Below, one piece after another: positions 32,605 through 41,692 of a stretch of 64,000 bases of DNA. The first letter of the stretch is position 1, and the number at the start of each line of letters is the position of its first letter. Source of the DNA: a virus; IMG/VR virus record IMGVR_UViG_3300032213_003338, positions 1 to 64,000 of that record. One strand, written 5' to 3'. The position numbers were made by a program, and so were the translations under genes. Under the pieces are notes generated by a model. That model did no database searches. It worked only from the letters and a program-made list of their open reading frames with translations, and was not told the origin of the DNA.

Positions 32605-32991
32605 ATGGGACTTGATCAATGGTGCTACGCGTGTGATTGCGATGAAATCCCTGATGGGGTTCGTGTTGACTTTTGCAGACCAGACTCCAGTGTTGAAATC
32701 GCTTACTGGCGAAAGCATCCTAATCTCCATGGCTGGATGGAGGATCTCTATAGAAAGCGTGGTGGCACTGATGAGCAGTTTAACTGCACTGCGGTTGAGC
32801 TGACACTGAGTGACCTAGAAAATCTCGAGGACTCCATTCGAGAAGATGGTCTTCCTGATACTGTTGGCTTTTTCTTTGGTCAGTCTTACAGAGATGAAGA
32901 ACAGAGAAAGGAAGATCTTGACTTTGTAGAAAGAGCTAAGAAGTTAATCGTTGAGGAAGACAAGCGAATCTTCTACACTTCTTGGTGGTGA
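32605..32991 (+). CDS. conserved phage protein (MGLD... type), unknown
   Basis: A 128-residue acidic protein. The order MGLDQW, EIAYWRKHPNLHGWMEDLYR, FNCTAVELTLSDLENL and LPDTVGFFFG corresponds to a small protein family common in phage and some bacterial genomes with no assigned function. The ribosome site is AAAGGA. Confidence 0.65.
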   Translation: MGLDQWCYACDCDEIPDGVRVDFCRPDSSVEIAYWRKHPNLHGWMEDLYRKRGGTDEQFNCTAVELTLSDLENLEDSIREDGLPDTVGFFFGQSYRDEEQRKEDLDFVERAKKLIVEEDKRIFYTSWW

Positions 32992-33072
32992 ATCATTTCT
33001 TTCTAGAAGAAGAATCATTCACACAAAGCGTTGATCAACACGACAAACCCCAATACATAATGGATACTGAGA

Positions 33073-33306
33073 ATGGGCATTCTACAAGAAAATGTCCAGA
33101 TTCAAAAAGAAAGTAAGAAAGTGCGAAACCTCAGCAAGCAGAAGGTAACTCTTATTGTTGTTCTGTTCATCGTAAGTCTTTGCATCACAGGTGTTTGCTA
33201 CTACATGGCCTGGAAGGGTCAGTATTGGGGACTTTGTGGTGCATTTGGACTTACTTTGTGGAGTGGTGTGGCTAAGGTTATTGGCAAAGCAATCACGGAG
33301 GCCTGA
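33073..33306 (+). CDS. small membrane protein
   Basis: A 77-residue protein with a basic N-terminus, one clear membrane helix (about 27-47, VTLIVVLFIVSLCITGVCYY) and a second weaker hydrophobic segment. The stop TGA is followed at once by TATG of the next gene. Confidence 0.55.
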   Translation: MGILQENVQIQKESKKVRNLSKQKVTLIVVLFIVSLCITGVCYYMAWKGQYWGLCGAFGLTLWSGVAKVIGKAITEA

Positions 33307-33307
33307 T

Positions 33308-33523
33308 ATGAATTTTGAAATCACCAAGAATTGCGTTGTTACTCACAAGTCTTACACTGTCTTTGTTCAGCTACAGGACTTTGTGGATTGGCAGGAACGT
33401 AGAAAGCTAGCCAAGAATGCTTTTCCTTATCTGAGCACAGCAGATAGGGAGTTCATCATTAGTGGTATTTCTCCTGATGGATGGGATCAGATCTTTACCG
33501 AAGACGCTTCTGACGAGTCATAA
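33308..33523 (+). CDS. small protein, unknown
   Basis: A 71-residue protein whose ATG follows GAGGCCTGAT, the coupling junction type also seen at 34,888 and 42,964. Mixed alpha/beta pattern, acidic end. No motif. Confidence 0.5.
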   Translation: MNFEITKNCVVTHKSYTVFVQLQDFVDWQERRKLAKNAFPYLSTADREFIISGISPDGWDQIFTEDASDES

Positions 33524-33540
33524 CCAAAAAAATAGCCATA

Positions 33541-33849
33541 ATGAGCCAAAAGAGAAAGCACGCACGCAATATCCGATTCGCCTCTCAACACCTGATGAGA
33601 AAGGCAAACAGAGCAGCAGCAAGACTGGATAAGGCGACCAACAAGGATCTTGTGGAGTTTTATGATCTTCTCTACACAGATCTATCAAACGCTTGGATGA
33701 ACGCAAACAAGCGCTACACCGAATGGGAAGCACGAAACGGGTATCTGGATGATGATTGGTCTCCTATGGACGATAGCAGAAATTACTATCGCTACGAGGC
33801 CTGCATGAGTGTTGGTGACTACGAAGGTGCAAACGACTGCTTTCGTTAA
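33541..33849 (+). CDS. small basic helical protein
   Basis: A 102-residue protein with a strongly basic N-terminal half (KRKHARNIRFASQHLMRKAN) and an acidic, Tyr-rich end. Probably binds nucleic acid; no family recognised. Confidence 0.5.
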   Translation: MSQKRKHARNIRFASQHLMRKANRAAARLDKATNKDLVEFYDLLYTDLSNAWMNANKRYTEWEARNGYLDDDWSPMDDSRNYYRYEACMSVGDYEGANDCFR

Positions 33850-33957
33850 GACCACATAAAACACTCTAAAACCACAAAAACACACCACCACAACATCCAC
33901 AATACTGTTGTGAACACAGAAAACCGCGAAAAACCAAACTTTCATTTGAGGACTTCT

Positions 33958-34509
33958 GTGAAAGATAATTTACCTGATGAAACTCCTCAGAATCCACCCG
34001 TAGACCGCGAGTCTCTCCATACCCTTATCTGTCTTACTCCTATGTATACAGATGGGATTGTTAAGACGGAGTGGGTTCGAATACAGTGTTCAAATACGCT
34101 CAAAAAGCAGCCCTGGCTGCTCAGAAACGCGTTTTGTGCTTTGGCGTGGGATAAGATCCGTGGACTTTTCTTTGACTGGAGACTGATGATGGCACGATCC
34201 AAGGACGCAAATAAGAAGGAAACGATTAAGGTAATGTCTACTGACGTCCAGCTTACCAACGATGACAGGCAGTTGTCTATTTACGAACTGCTTTACGCCA
34301 CGCAATGTCAGGCGATTTCCGAATTCATTGAGATGATGGCTCGTGACGGAAACATGACCGATGAGCAGCTTGACTTTATTCAGAGGAAGCTTCTTGGCGG
34401 TCTTTCTGATAGCGCAAAGGCGGCTCTTGTCATTCGCGCCATGTACGGAAATCGAAAGGATCAATTTACCTTTGCCGACAAGACAAACCGCAAGCCGGAG
34501 GCTTTCTAA
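33958..34509 (+). CDS. protein of unknown function
   Basis: A 183-residue protein. I prefer the GTG at 33958, which has TTTGAGGA six bases upstream, over an upstream GTG at 33910 that lies in a CACAACA/TGTTGTG hairpin without a ribosome site. The C-terminal half is helical (LSIYELLYATQCQAISEFIE). The stop overlaps the next ATG by one base. Confidence 0.5.
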   Translation: MKDNLPDETPQNPPVDRESLHTLICLTPMYTDGIVKTEWVRIQCSNTLKKQPWLLRNAFCALAWDKIRGLFFDWRLMMARSKDANKKETIKVMSTDVQLTNDDRQLSIYELLYATQCQAISEFIEMMARDGNMTDEQLDFIQRKLLGGLSDSAKAALVIRAMYGNRKDQFTFADKTNRKPEAF

Positions 34510-34886
34510 TGCTTACTCATGAAATTGAATTTGATACGAAGACACTCAAGAACAAGCCATTCTGTGATGTGATGCGGCGTGAGTTTGGGGACTTTAACAA
34601 GATCGCCGTTCAGTTTTCTGTTACCAAATGGCGTTCTTTCCTTGAATCTCCAAGGCATTATACATACGAAGCAAAGGAAATCCTTGTTCACAGTGTTTAT
34701 GCCACAAATACCGAAACAGAAGATTACGTTGAATACGAAGATCCACAAGACGCACTGAGCGAAAACGGATACAGGCACATAATTGGCCTGTGTTTTAACG
34801 AATGCTCAGAAAACCCAAATATAGTTGTGGAGTTTGTTGAAGAGGCTCTCAATAGGAACCAGCCCGACAGATACGAGGAAGCTTGA
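34509..34886 (+). CDS. small acidic protein, unknown
   Basis: A 125-residue protein with an acidic centre (TETEDYVEYEDPQDALSE). It ends in EEA and TGA-TATG, the second coupling junction type described in the findings. Confidence 0.5.
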   Translation: MLTHEIEFDTKTLKNKPFCDVMRREFGDFNKIAVQFSVTKWRSFLESPRHYTYEAKEILVHSVYATNTETEDYVEYEDPQDALSENGYRHIIGLCFNECSENPNIVVEFVEEALNRNQPDRYEEA

Positions 34887-34887
34887 T

Positions 34888-35118
34888 ATGGAACCGAAGA
34901 TTGATAAGGCTTGTGCCGAGCACATTTCTCGTGAAGTCAATAAGATCCTGAGAATGGCAAGTCCCAAGATGTCTGAGGAGGACTTTTTCAGCATTGAAAT
35001 GGCTGCAGAGGGTCTCATGCAGTACATTTACAAGAACTCTATGACTGAAGAAGAGGAAGAAGACCAGACCCTTCTGGATGAGCAAACGGCAAATTACTAC
35101 AGAGATCTTGGTCTGTAA
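34888..35118 (+). CDS. small acidic helical protein
   Basis: A 76-residue protein, helical throughout with an acidic cluster (MTEEEEEDQT). Starts one base after the previous stop; GGAAGCTTGATATG carries both ribosome site and start. Confidence 0.5.
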   Translation: MEPKIDKACAEHISREVNKILRMASPKMSEEDFFSIEMAAEGLMQYIYKNSMTEEEEEDQTLLDEQTANYYRDLGL

Positions 35119-35135
35119 ATAAAAGGAAGCAACCA

Positions 35136-35381
35136 ATGAATGACACGGAAATCATAAACTCATTGATGCGTATTGACGGAAGATCGCAGAGCATCAATAT
35201 GATTGCTGCTAATCAAATTCGAGATCTAAATATCGAAATCGAACGCCTTCGCGCCGAGCGCGATGAGGCAAGACAAGAGGTATGCTCTCTTAAAAGTCTA
35301 GATCGTTGTTGTGTAATTTCCCCAAAGGGATACGCAGAATTACGAAAGTGGGACTGTTTCTCCAAGGAGGATGGCAAGTGA
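35136..35381 (+). CDS. coiled-coil/WDCF domain protein
   Basis: An 81-residue protein. A heptad coil (IRDLNIEIERLRAERDEARQ) runs into EVC, then a loop and KWDCFSKEDGK. The AERDEAR...C...WDCF arrangement recurs in the next gene and twice in the 56,834 protein. The last codons (KEDGK) are read from the AAGGAGGATGGCAAG that forms the ribosome site of the next gene. Confidence 0.6.
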   Translation: MNDTEIINSLMRIDGRSQSINMIAANQIRDLNIEIERLRAERDEARQEVCSLKSLDRCCVISPKGYAELRKWDCFSKEDGK

Positions 35382-35578
35382 GCGAAGAAGAGCGCGAGTA
35401 CCTGAACGAAACGATCAGGAACCTCAACAGTCAACTGGTTGATGCGTTGCGTGAGCGCAACGAGGCGAGGCGGGAGGTGTGCCAGTGCCGCTCCACTTCA
35501 TACCCACATGACATGAAGGAAGTATATGAAATTGCAGATTCCCGTGGTTGGGACTGCTACAAGGAGGACGGCAAGTGA
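35378..35578 (+). CDS. coiled-coil/WDCY domain protein
   Basis: A 66-residue protein from a GTG overlapping the previous stop (GTGA). The motif RERNEARREVCQC, then GWDCYKEDGK, matches the preceding protein. Ribosome site and GTG are again repeated at its 3' end. Confidence 0.6.
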   Translation: MSEEEREYLNETIRNLNSQLVDALRERNEARREVCQCRSTSYPHDMKEVYEIADSRGWDCYKEDGK

Positions 35579-35838
35579 ACAGAGAACGCTACATCGAACT
35601 CAACACCACGGGACAGGATCTCACCCCCGAAGAGTGGGATCAGGGTTGGCATTGGTGTGTTGAATGGGATGGCTTGCTTGTAGGCCCGAACACCGAAGAG
35701 GCTCTTGTCTGCTCTTGCAACCATCCTGTCATCGAAGCATGGAAGCAGTCTGATGCTGGCAAGAAGTTGCAAGAGGAACTTGATAAGCGGTTTGAAGAAA
35801 TTAATGAAAAAAACTTCCTCATGGAGGACGGCAAGTGA
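35575..35838 (+). CDS. small protein, unknown
   Basis: An 87-residue Trp-rich protein (WDQGWHWCVEWDG) with a helical C-terminal half that ends MEDGK. Starts at a GTGA overlap and passes the same GGAGGACGGCAAGTGA junction on to the next gene. Confidence 0.55.
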   Translation: MNRERYIELNTTGQDLTPEEWDQGWHWCVEWDGLLVGPNTEEALVCSCNHPVIEAWKQSDAGKKLQEELDKRFEEINEKNFLMEDGK

Positions 35839-36029
35839 GCAAGAAGAAGCGCAAGACCAAGATCACGAAGACTCAGCGAATCGAACAGCAACTCAAGTTG
35901 CTGTACAGGACAATGGATGAGTATCGGGACATGGAAAACAAACTGGTCGCAACTGGTGATCGGATGTTCCACCGCATCTACCAACTGGAACAGATTGCGC
36001 GAGGCTGGGACAAGGAGGACGGCAAGTGA
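35835..36029 (+). CDS. small basic coiled-coil protein
   Basis: A 64-residue protein, Lys/Arg-rich at the start and then a coil (RIEQQLKLLYRTMDEYRDME), ending WDKEDGK. Fourth member of the chain of genes joined by the repeated junction. Confidence 0.55.
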   Translation: MSKKKRKTKITKTQRIEQQLKLLYRTMDEYRDMENKLVATGDRMFHRIYQLEQIARGWDKEDGK

Positions 36030-36526
36030 GAATCATCATGATGGTCGAAATTTCTGATGGCGAAACCGAGTCTTTTTGGTCGCAGTTTGAAAAGATGGTT
36101 GAAGATTCGAAAGTTGAGGGTTTTTTCTCGCTTTGTCAAAACGGAAACTCCCTTGCCCATGAGCTTCCTCCGCATATGTCACACGAGAAATCTTTGGCTC
36201 AGGCGATCTCTGCTATGGAGCAGGACTTTCTTTGTGATTCTAATGAGCATGTTAGAACTGAAAGAACTGGAGAAGAGCATCTTAGCCTAGCCTATCAGGA
36301 AGAGGCTAGACAGGCTTGGTATGAAAATACTTACGGGCCAGATGGAGGAGAATTTGATGACCGAGATGATTATGACCCAAGAGAAGATGATGATTTAGAT
36401 GAAGAAGTTGACAGTGGCGATTTGAGCGACTCAATGAATAAGATTTGCGACAAATACGAAGACGTTTTCAAGAGGCTTAGTGAAACAGACTCAAAAGAAA
36501 ATCCGCATAAGGAAGGTGCTGACTAA
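36026..36526 (+). CDS. acidic protein, unknown
   Basis: A 166-residue protein from a GTG in the last GGAGGACGGCAAGTGA junction. It is very acidic, especially about 110-145 (FDDRDDYDPREDDDLDEEVD), which could mimic DNA or bind basic host proteins. The stop overlaps the next ATG by one base. Confidence 0.55.
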   Translation: MRIIMMVEISDGETESFWSQFEKMVEDSKVEGFFSLCQNGNSLAHELPPHMSHEKSLAQAISAMEQDFLCDSNEHVRTERTGEEHLSLAYQEEARQAWYENTYGPDGGEFDDRDDYDPREDDDLDEEVDSGDLSDSMNKICDKYEDVFKRLSETDSKENPHKEGAD

Positions 36527-36735
36527 TGGACCAGCAAACAATCATGCATATGTTTATTTCTGATCTCTCAACCGCCATTTTTACAAACAAGCCAGTCAAG
36601 GAGGTCTTTGATGCCTACGAACAAACTTTCAGAGTCTGTGCTAAGTCTTCCGGTAATAACGACATGGGTAATTCAGAGGTACAAGGGGAAAATCTCAGCG
36701 GATCTGCAGAAGTTCAAGACAATCAAGCAGGCTGA
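36526..36735 (+). CDS. small protein overlapping GP88 gene
   Basis: A 69-residue protein; the first half is helical, the second low-complexity and overlapped by 125 bases with the next gene in another frame. The start is coupled to the previous stop. The shared region probably codes mainly for the next protein. Confidence 0.4.
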   Translation: MDQQTIMHMFISDLSTAIFTNKPVKEVFDAYEQTFRVCAKSSGNNDMGNSEVQGENLSGSAEVQDNQAG

Positions 36736-37369
36736 TCTGGTTCACGGTAAGTTTTCGTCCCCGTCAAAAATGCCGGGATGGGGATACGCCTTGCCGTCAA
36801 GCAAGTGCAAGACAGGTGGAAAGCTGAGGTTTGTTGCTGGTTCTGTTTGCTTTTCTTGCTATGCAGCTGACGACTGGGCTTGGGCCAAGCAAGGAGGCCA
36901 TCACTCAAACTATCCCTGGAGCAATGTAAAGTCAGCAAACGCAAGGCGATTTGAGTCTTTGACTAATCAGCAATGGGTTCCATCAATCGTTTTCACCATT
37001 CTCAAGAGAAAGTGTAAGGAGTTTAGGTGGCACGACAGCGGAGACCTCCAGTCGCTTAATCACTTTTTCAATATCTGCAAGGTTTGCGAGAACACACCGA
37101 ATACTATTCATTGGCTTCCTACAAGAGAGTACGAGATCATTGATTCGGTTGATTTCAGTATTCCTGACAACCTTTGTGTTCGTGTTTCTGCACATATTGT
37201 CGGAAAGAACGCACCAAGACGATTCGCTAACACATCAATAGTTGTAGATGACCCTTCTGGTCACCAACATGTTTGCCCTGTGACAACAGACGAAGACCGT
37301 AAAAACTGCGAAGACTGCAGAAACTGCTGGGATAAATCGATTCCAACAATTGCTTACGTGAGGCACTAA
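36611..37369 (+). CDS. GP88-like family protein
   Basis: A 252-residue protein. The set MPGWGYALPSSKCKTGGKL, VAGSVCFSCYA, KSANARRFESLT, FRWHDSGDLQS and IHWLPTREYE matches the mycobacteriophage GP88 family, with conserved Cys suggesting metal binding. Function in phages is not established. I use the ATG at 36611, not the TTG just before it. Confidence 0.8.
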   Translation: MPTNKLSESVLSLPVITTWVIQRYKGKISADLQKFKTIKQADLVHGKFSSPSKMPGWGYALPSSKCKTGGKLRFVAGSVCFSCYAADDWAWAKQGGHHSNYPWSNVKSANARRFESLTNQQWVPSIVFTILKRKCKEFRWHDSGDLQSLNHFFNICKVCENTPNTIHWLPTREYEIIDSVDFSIPDNLCVRVSAHIVGKNAPRRFANTSIVVDDPSGHQHVCPVTTDEDRKNCEDCRNCWDKSIPTIAYVRH

Positions 37370-37728
37370 TGAAAGACATTGCTCTTGTTTTCAAAAACGT
37401 TTACGTTCCGAACGACTCAGTTCCGTACACTATCAGAGTTGAGGCCTCTGTTGACTTCTTGAACGAGGACGAAGACGACGACGATTGTCACATGGATTTT
37501 GTTTCTTCAGTCTGGGATATCAAGGAAATCAGGCTTACTGACTACACTAGGCACAGCAAGGCTAGTGTTGAGACATCCTGGGGTGTTGGTTTTTCACTTG
37601 TTGACAACAGCGAATACAAGAAGGTTGCTGATTTTGTAAGCTCATTTGATTTTGCAGAGATGGTTTACGACAGAATCGTGTCTGGAAACACTGGATCTGA
37701 AATCATTTACGGAGACTACTGGCTATGA
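37369..37728 (+). CDS. small acidic protein, unknown
   Basis: A 119-residue protein with a central acidic cluster (NEDEDDDDCHMDF). It starts on the last base of the previous stop and overlaps the next gene by 4 bases. Confidence 0.5.
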   Translation: MKDIALVFKNVYVPNDSVPYTIRVEASVDFLNEDEDDDDCHMDFVSSVWDIKEIRLTDYTRHSKASVETSWGVGFSLVDNSEYKKVADFVSSFDFAEMVYDRIVSGNTGSEIIYGDYWL

Positions 37729-37874
37729 AGGTTATAGTCGTTTTTGATTACCCAGACATCAACGATGTAAACGGTCCACTTGCAGATGAAGAAATTGACA
37801 CCTTGACCATTGATCTAAAGAATCTTGCCAAGGATGTTGGATACAAGTGGTACATTGATGATGTGGTAGGCTAA
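37725..37874 (+). CDS. 49-residue acidic protein
   Basis: Begins at an ATGA overlap at 37725 and stops at the TAA at 37872. The product (MKVIVVFDYPDIND...) starts with a beta strand and has an acidic centre. It is short but fits the gap and coupling pattern exactly. Confidence 0.55.
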   Translation: MKVIVVFDYPDINDVNGPLADEEIDTLTIDLKNLAKDVGYKWYIDDVVG

Positions 37875-37889
37875 TAAAAGGAACAAGTC

Positions 37890-38279
37890 ATGGCATTCAA
37901 AAGATTCATGTTTAACAACAAGACGGTGGTCTCGCTTGATGGATTTGATAACATCACGAGGCGAAGACCAGCTGACATGACAGCGCTTGAAACATACGTA
38001 AAATTTTGGTCTAGATCTTATTCGACACTTACTGTTGGTTGCGAGATTTTTGTTTGTGATAGTGTGTATTCTTATTCCACACAGTGGTCAAAGGGTCAAA
38101 TTCACAGACCTACCATTCTTCGTGCATCATTTTGGCATTCCAAAGAAAACAAAGAAGATCCAATTAATTTTAAGATCTGTAGTTCTTATGGTCTAAGATT
38201 GGAGAATCCAGAGGCGAGTTTTGATGAATTGAAGCTTGTTTCTGTGATTGTATCTGAAAAGATCAAAAGTATGCTCTAG
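37890..38279 (+). CDS. small protein, unknown
   Basis: A 129-residue protein with an AAAGGA site. Beta-rich with Tyr/Ser-rich VYSYSTQWSKGQIHRP. Its stop codon overlaps a promoter-like motif for the next gene. Confidence 0.5.
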   Translation: MAFKRFMFNNKTVVSLDGFDNITRRRPADMTALETYVKFWSRSYSTLTVGCEIFVCDSVYSYSTQWSKGQIHRPTILRASFWHSKENKEDPINFKICSSYGLRLENPEASFDELKLVSVIVSEKIKSML

Positions 38280-38290
38280 TGTATTATAAA
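38278..38290 (+). promoter_or_regulatory. candidate late promoter motif before rIIA operon
   Basis: AGTGTATTATAAA, two bases before the ATG at 38292. One of the few copies in the middle region; it also contains a TATAAA core like T4 late promoters. Confidence 0.5.
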
Positions 38291-38291
38291 T

Positions 38292-38591
38292 ATGGCACTG
38301 CAAATACGTCAAATCAAGTCCGATAAAAGCCTTGGACTTTTCTGGAACGGAAACACGTTTGCATCTGTTGGTTCTGCAAAAACATTTACATCATTCAGAT
38401 CTGCAGCTGTTGAAAGTGCTAGAATATCCGTGTCATTTGGTGTTCAGACAGAGGTTGTTGATTCTGTTTCAAATCAAAATGATGCAGATCTACAGTCTGT
38501 AACATATAAAACAACTCAAGAAGTTGGAAAGAAAACATCGTCAGTCAAAGTTGAACTTTTGTCCCAAGATGAGCCTTACACGAAATCATGA
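38292..38591 (+). CDS. small protein preceding rIIA
   Basis: A 99-residue Ser/Thr/Val-rich protein. It overlaps the rIIA start by 4 bases. No motif; its place suggests joint action or joint regulation with rIIA. Confidence 0.5.
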   Translation: MALQIRQIKSDKSLGLFWNGNTFASVGSAKTFTSFRSAAVESARISVSFGVQTEVVDSVSNQNDADLQSVTYKTTQEVGKKTSSVKVELLSQDEPYTKS

Positions 38592-40726
38592 TCTCAAACA
38601 TTGTTTCTCCAACCGTTGAACGATTCGGTTCATTCACAGAGTCAAAGTTTGGAATTTCCTCAAGCGAGGATCTTGTTTACATCTTTGACATCCTTCGCAG
38701 CAAGCTTTACTCAAATAAGATTGCCGCTGTCGTAAGAGAGTATTCTACAAATGCCGCTGACGCAAATGTGGAAAACGGACTGCGCGACAAGCCAATCGTA
38801 ATTACAGCGCCGACAAGAATGGTCCCGCAATTCAAGGTTCGTGACTTTGGTCGCGGACTTACCGAAGAAGAGATCAGGAATGTCTATTGCATGTATGGCC
38901 GAAGCACCAAGCGTAACAGCAATGACTACACTGGTCAGCTTGGTCTTGGATCAAAAAGCGGATTTGCTTACGGAGATTCGTTCACAATTGTCTCCTACAA
39001 GGACGGCGTAAAGCATACTTATACCGCATACATTGACGAAACCAGACTTGGCTCTATCGCAAAGGTTGACGAAAGCAAGACCCAGGAAGAGAACGGTATT
39101 GAGATTGTCATTCCTGTAAATATTTCAGATATCCGTTCTTTCGAGAGCGAGATCGCAACTGCTGTCAAGTATTTCAAGGTCAAGCCAAACGTTCTTAACA
39201 TCAGCGCCATTTCTTTCCAATCTGACGAAAAGGAGATCATCTCTGGAAAGGGCTGGAAGGTTTACGCAAATGGTGTAAACTCATATTACCAAAGTAAGGC
39301 AGTTGCTGTCATGGGAAACATTGGTTATCCAATCAATGTTCAAACCCTGACCAACAACACATACTCTGTAAACGCACTAAACTCACCAATCTGCATTGAC
39401 TTTGACATCGGAAAGCTTAGCATCTCGGCAAACAGAGAAGAGCTTGAGTACAACGAATCAACAAAGAAAGCTATTCTTGATCGTGTAAAGGAAATTGAAG
39501 CAGAAATTATTGATGTTACTGAAAAGCAGCTCAAGGACTGCAAGAACATCATTGAGGCAAAGAAGAAGTTTGGATCGTTTAACAGACACTTTAGCTGGAT
39601 TATCAACGGCAAGGTGAAGTGGAACGGCATCACGATCACAAGCAGCAGCCTTGATGTCAACACCACATTCTGCACCGCGAGACTGTACAATCCTAACGGC
39701 AAAAGCGAGGTTGTGCACCACATTTTCCTGGGCGACAATCACAGGAATGTTGAGGAGATCTTTTACCATGATGGTCAGCGTGGAAACTACGCAAAGGTAG
39801 CACACCTTGCAAAGACCAACAACTATTTCTACTGCCTTATCCAGTTTCACGACAGAACCAACGAGGACGGTGGAACTACATCGCCTGACGCATGGATAAA
39901 GGCAAACGGGCTTGATAGGAATCTTTTCAGAAACGCAAGCGTTCTTGCTGATCCGCCGAAGTCTGTCCGTGTTCCAAGAGTAAAGGGTCAGTCGTACTGC
40001 AACTGTTATTTTATCAACGATGAAAAGTCTTTGAAGTCATGGGGCACTGCTTCTGAGAATTACTCGAATGGGAAGTGCGACAAGAAGGCTGGTGGTCTTT
40101 ATATCAAAGTTGACCATTTCCTTGTCATGGTTAATGGATCTCGTACTTCCGCAAAGGATTTCATTCGCATTGTTAAGATTTTCAATGAGATAACTGGAGA
40201 CTCAATCGATCCAAACAAGATCCCGTGCTTCAGAGCAAGCGAGGCAGAATCTCTTAGCGATAAGTGGACTGACATAAACAGCTACATGATTGAAAAGCTT
40301 AATAGCTGCAGCACAATCGTTAAATACTCAAATCTACAGTCATACTCTGATATTTTCGAGTCTATTGACGGCTATTATGGTATCGGCATCTTCAATAAGA
40401 GCTTGCTGAACGCCATCTCTGCACGATCTAGCGAATTCACAGACAATACAAGGGTTTCAAACCTCATCCGTCTTTGGGAAAACATCAAAGCCTTTATGGA
40501 GGAAAACCGCAAGCAAATGAAGGGCGGCATGTACGATAAGATCAAGGATATTGGCCGCTACTTCACAATCAACGCTGATACCAATAACAAGAACGAGCCA
40601 GAGCAACTCAGAGAAGAAATTCAAAATATGGAAACAGAATACCCGCTTCTTGCTATCATCAACAGGTCTAGCAACAACAATACTGAACTGAACAAGCACA
40701 TCGTTAACTACATCGCAAAGCTCTGA
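38588..40726 (+). CDS. rIIA: RIIA-like GHKL ATPase
   Basis: A 712-residue protein. The N-terminal ATPase has VREYSTNAADA (about 49-59), RDFGRGL (85-91) and GLGSKSGFA (119-127), the N, G1 and G2 boxes of GHKL ATPases, as in T4 RIIA. The C-terminal 400 residues are less conserved. RIIA and RIIB act at the host membrane in lysis timing and in exclusion of other phages. The rIIB homologue follows after 19 bases. Confidence 0.88.
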   Translation: MISNIVSPTVERFGSFTESKFGISSSEDLVYIFDILRSKLYSNKIAAVVREYSTNAADANVENGLRDKPIVITAPTRMVPQFKVRDFGRGLTEEEIRNVYCMYGRSTKRNSNDYTGQLGLGSKSGFAYGDSFTIVSYKDGVKHTYTAYIDETRLGSIAKVDESKTQEENGIEIVIPVNISDIRSFESEIATAVKYFKVKPNVLNISAISFQSDEKEIISGKGWKVYANGVNSYYQSKAVAVMGNIGYPINVQTLTNNTYSVNALNSPICIDFDIGKLSISANREELEYNESTKKAILDRVKEIEAEIIDVTEKQLKDCKNIIEAKKKFGSFNRHFSWIINGKVKWNGITITSSSLDVNTTFCTARLYNPNGKSEVVHHIFLGDNHRNVEEIFYHDGQRGNYAKVAHLAKTNNYFYCLIQFHDRTNEDGGTTSPDAWIKANGLDRNLFRNASVLADPPKSVRVPRVKGQSYCNCYFINDEKSLKSWGTASENYSNGKCDKKAGGLYIKVDHFLVMVNGSRTSAKDFIRIVKIFNEITGDSIDPNKIPCFRASEAESLSDKWTDINSYMIEKLNSCSTIVKYSNLQSYSDIFESIDGYYGIGIFNKSLLNAISARSSEFTDNTRVSNLIRLWENIKAFMEENRKQMKGGMYDKIKDIGRYFTINADTNNKNEPEQLREEIQNMETEYPLLAIINRSSNNNTELNKHIVNYIAKL

Positions 40727-40745
40727 GACCAAAGGAAATCACACA

Positions 40746-41603
40746 ATGAACACTCCTTCCATCATCTGCACTGATATCAGCATGACCGTTGTTTTCTCTG
40801 GCGAGTCTCCTAAGGTGATCAATTCTAATCACCCGAACTTCCAGAAGTGCCGTGAAGCAATTCGAAACCGCGACTGGTCGTCTCTTCACAAGATGGTCAA
40901 TGTTGAAGAGGCGGTCCGCTCTTACGTCTCCGACAACGGCAACATTACCGTTGCCAACGGAACGATTTACTACAAGGGCGAGCAGCTTCACGGTCTTATT
41001 GTTGATCGTGTTTTCCAGTTCATGCGAGAGAATCTTCCGTTTGAGCCTCTCATCAACTTCATCAATAACATGATGGAAAATCCGTCATTCCGATCCCGCA
41101 ATGAGCTTTACGGATTCCTTGAGCATGAAGGCCTTCCTATCACGGAAGACGGCCACTTCCTGGCTTATAAGGCTGTTCGTAATGACTACTACGACATCTA
41201 TAGCGGCAAGTTCTACAATGGAATCGGCACTCGCGTTTCCGTTGCTCGCCGTAACGTGGATGACGACTGCAATCGTGGATGCTCTCATGGTCTCCACGCA
41301 GGTAGTCTTGACTATGTTCGTGGATACGGCCAATCTGACTCTAAGTTCCTGATCGTCAAGATCAACCCAAAGGACGTTGTTTCTGTTCCTTCGGAGGACA
41401 GCCGCAAGCTTCGCTGCTGCGAGTATGTTGTCCTTTCCGAGTTCAAGGAGCAGCTAAACAATCCTTGCTACGGTGTCGATGGTAGCGACTTCTCTTGGGA
41501 TGATGATTTTGAGGATGAGGATGATGACTGCTGCGGCAATGATTGCTGCACTAGCAAGGCCCCAAAGACTCGTGGTGACGAGTACGATTACTACAATTAC
41601 TGA
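40746..41603 (+). CDS. rIIB: RIIB-like protein
   Basis: A 285-residue protein. The middle (LYGFLEHEGLPITEDGHFLA, then CSHGLHAGSLDYV) matches the RIIB family core, which takes up most of T4 RIIB. The C-terminus is Asp/Cys-rich (DDDCCGNDCC), an unusual extension that may bind metal. It works with RIIA. Confidence 0.85.
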   Translation: MNTPSIICTDISMTVVFSGESPKVINSNHPNFQKCREAIRNRDWSSLHKMVNVEEAVRSYVSDNGNITVANGTIYYKGEQLHGLIVDRVFQFMRENLPFEPLINFINNMMENPSFRSRNELYGFLEHEGLPITEDGHFLAYKAVRNDYYDIYSGKFYNGIGTRVSVARRNVDDDCNRGCSHGLHAGSLDYVRGYGQSDSKFLIVKINPKDVVSVPSEDSRKLRCCEYVVLSEFKEQLNNPCYGVDGSDFSWDDDFEDEDDDCCGNDCCTSKAPKTRGDEYDYYNY

Positions 41604-41650
41604 AAACACTGTAGACAAGCAACTGAATAATTGCTAGAATCACTTCGGGA

Positions 41651-41692
41651 TGGGGGAGGTAGAGCGGCGTGTAGCTGTTTCTGCCTCTCCCA
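41651..41692 (+). promoter_or_regulatory. 13-bp leader hairpin upstream of DUF932 gene
   Basis: TGGGGGAGGTAGA pairs with TCTGCCTCTCCCA (two G-T pairs) over a 16-base loop that can form a small inner stem. There is no T run, so a protein-binding or processing element is more likely than a terminator. Confidence 0.6.

Noticed and set aside
41101-41352. Overlapping frames within rIIB
   Set aside because: Alternative-frame readings with Ser/Thr-rich products and no initiation signals.
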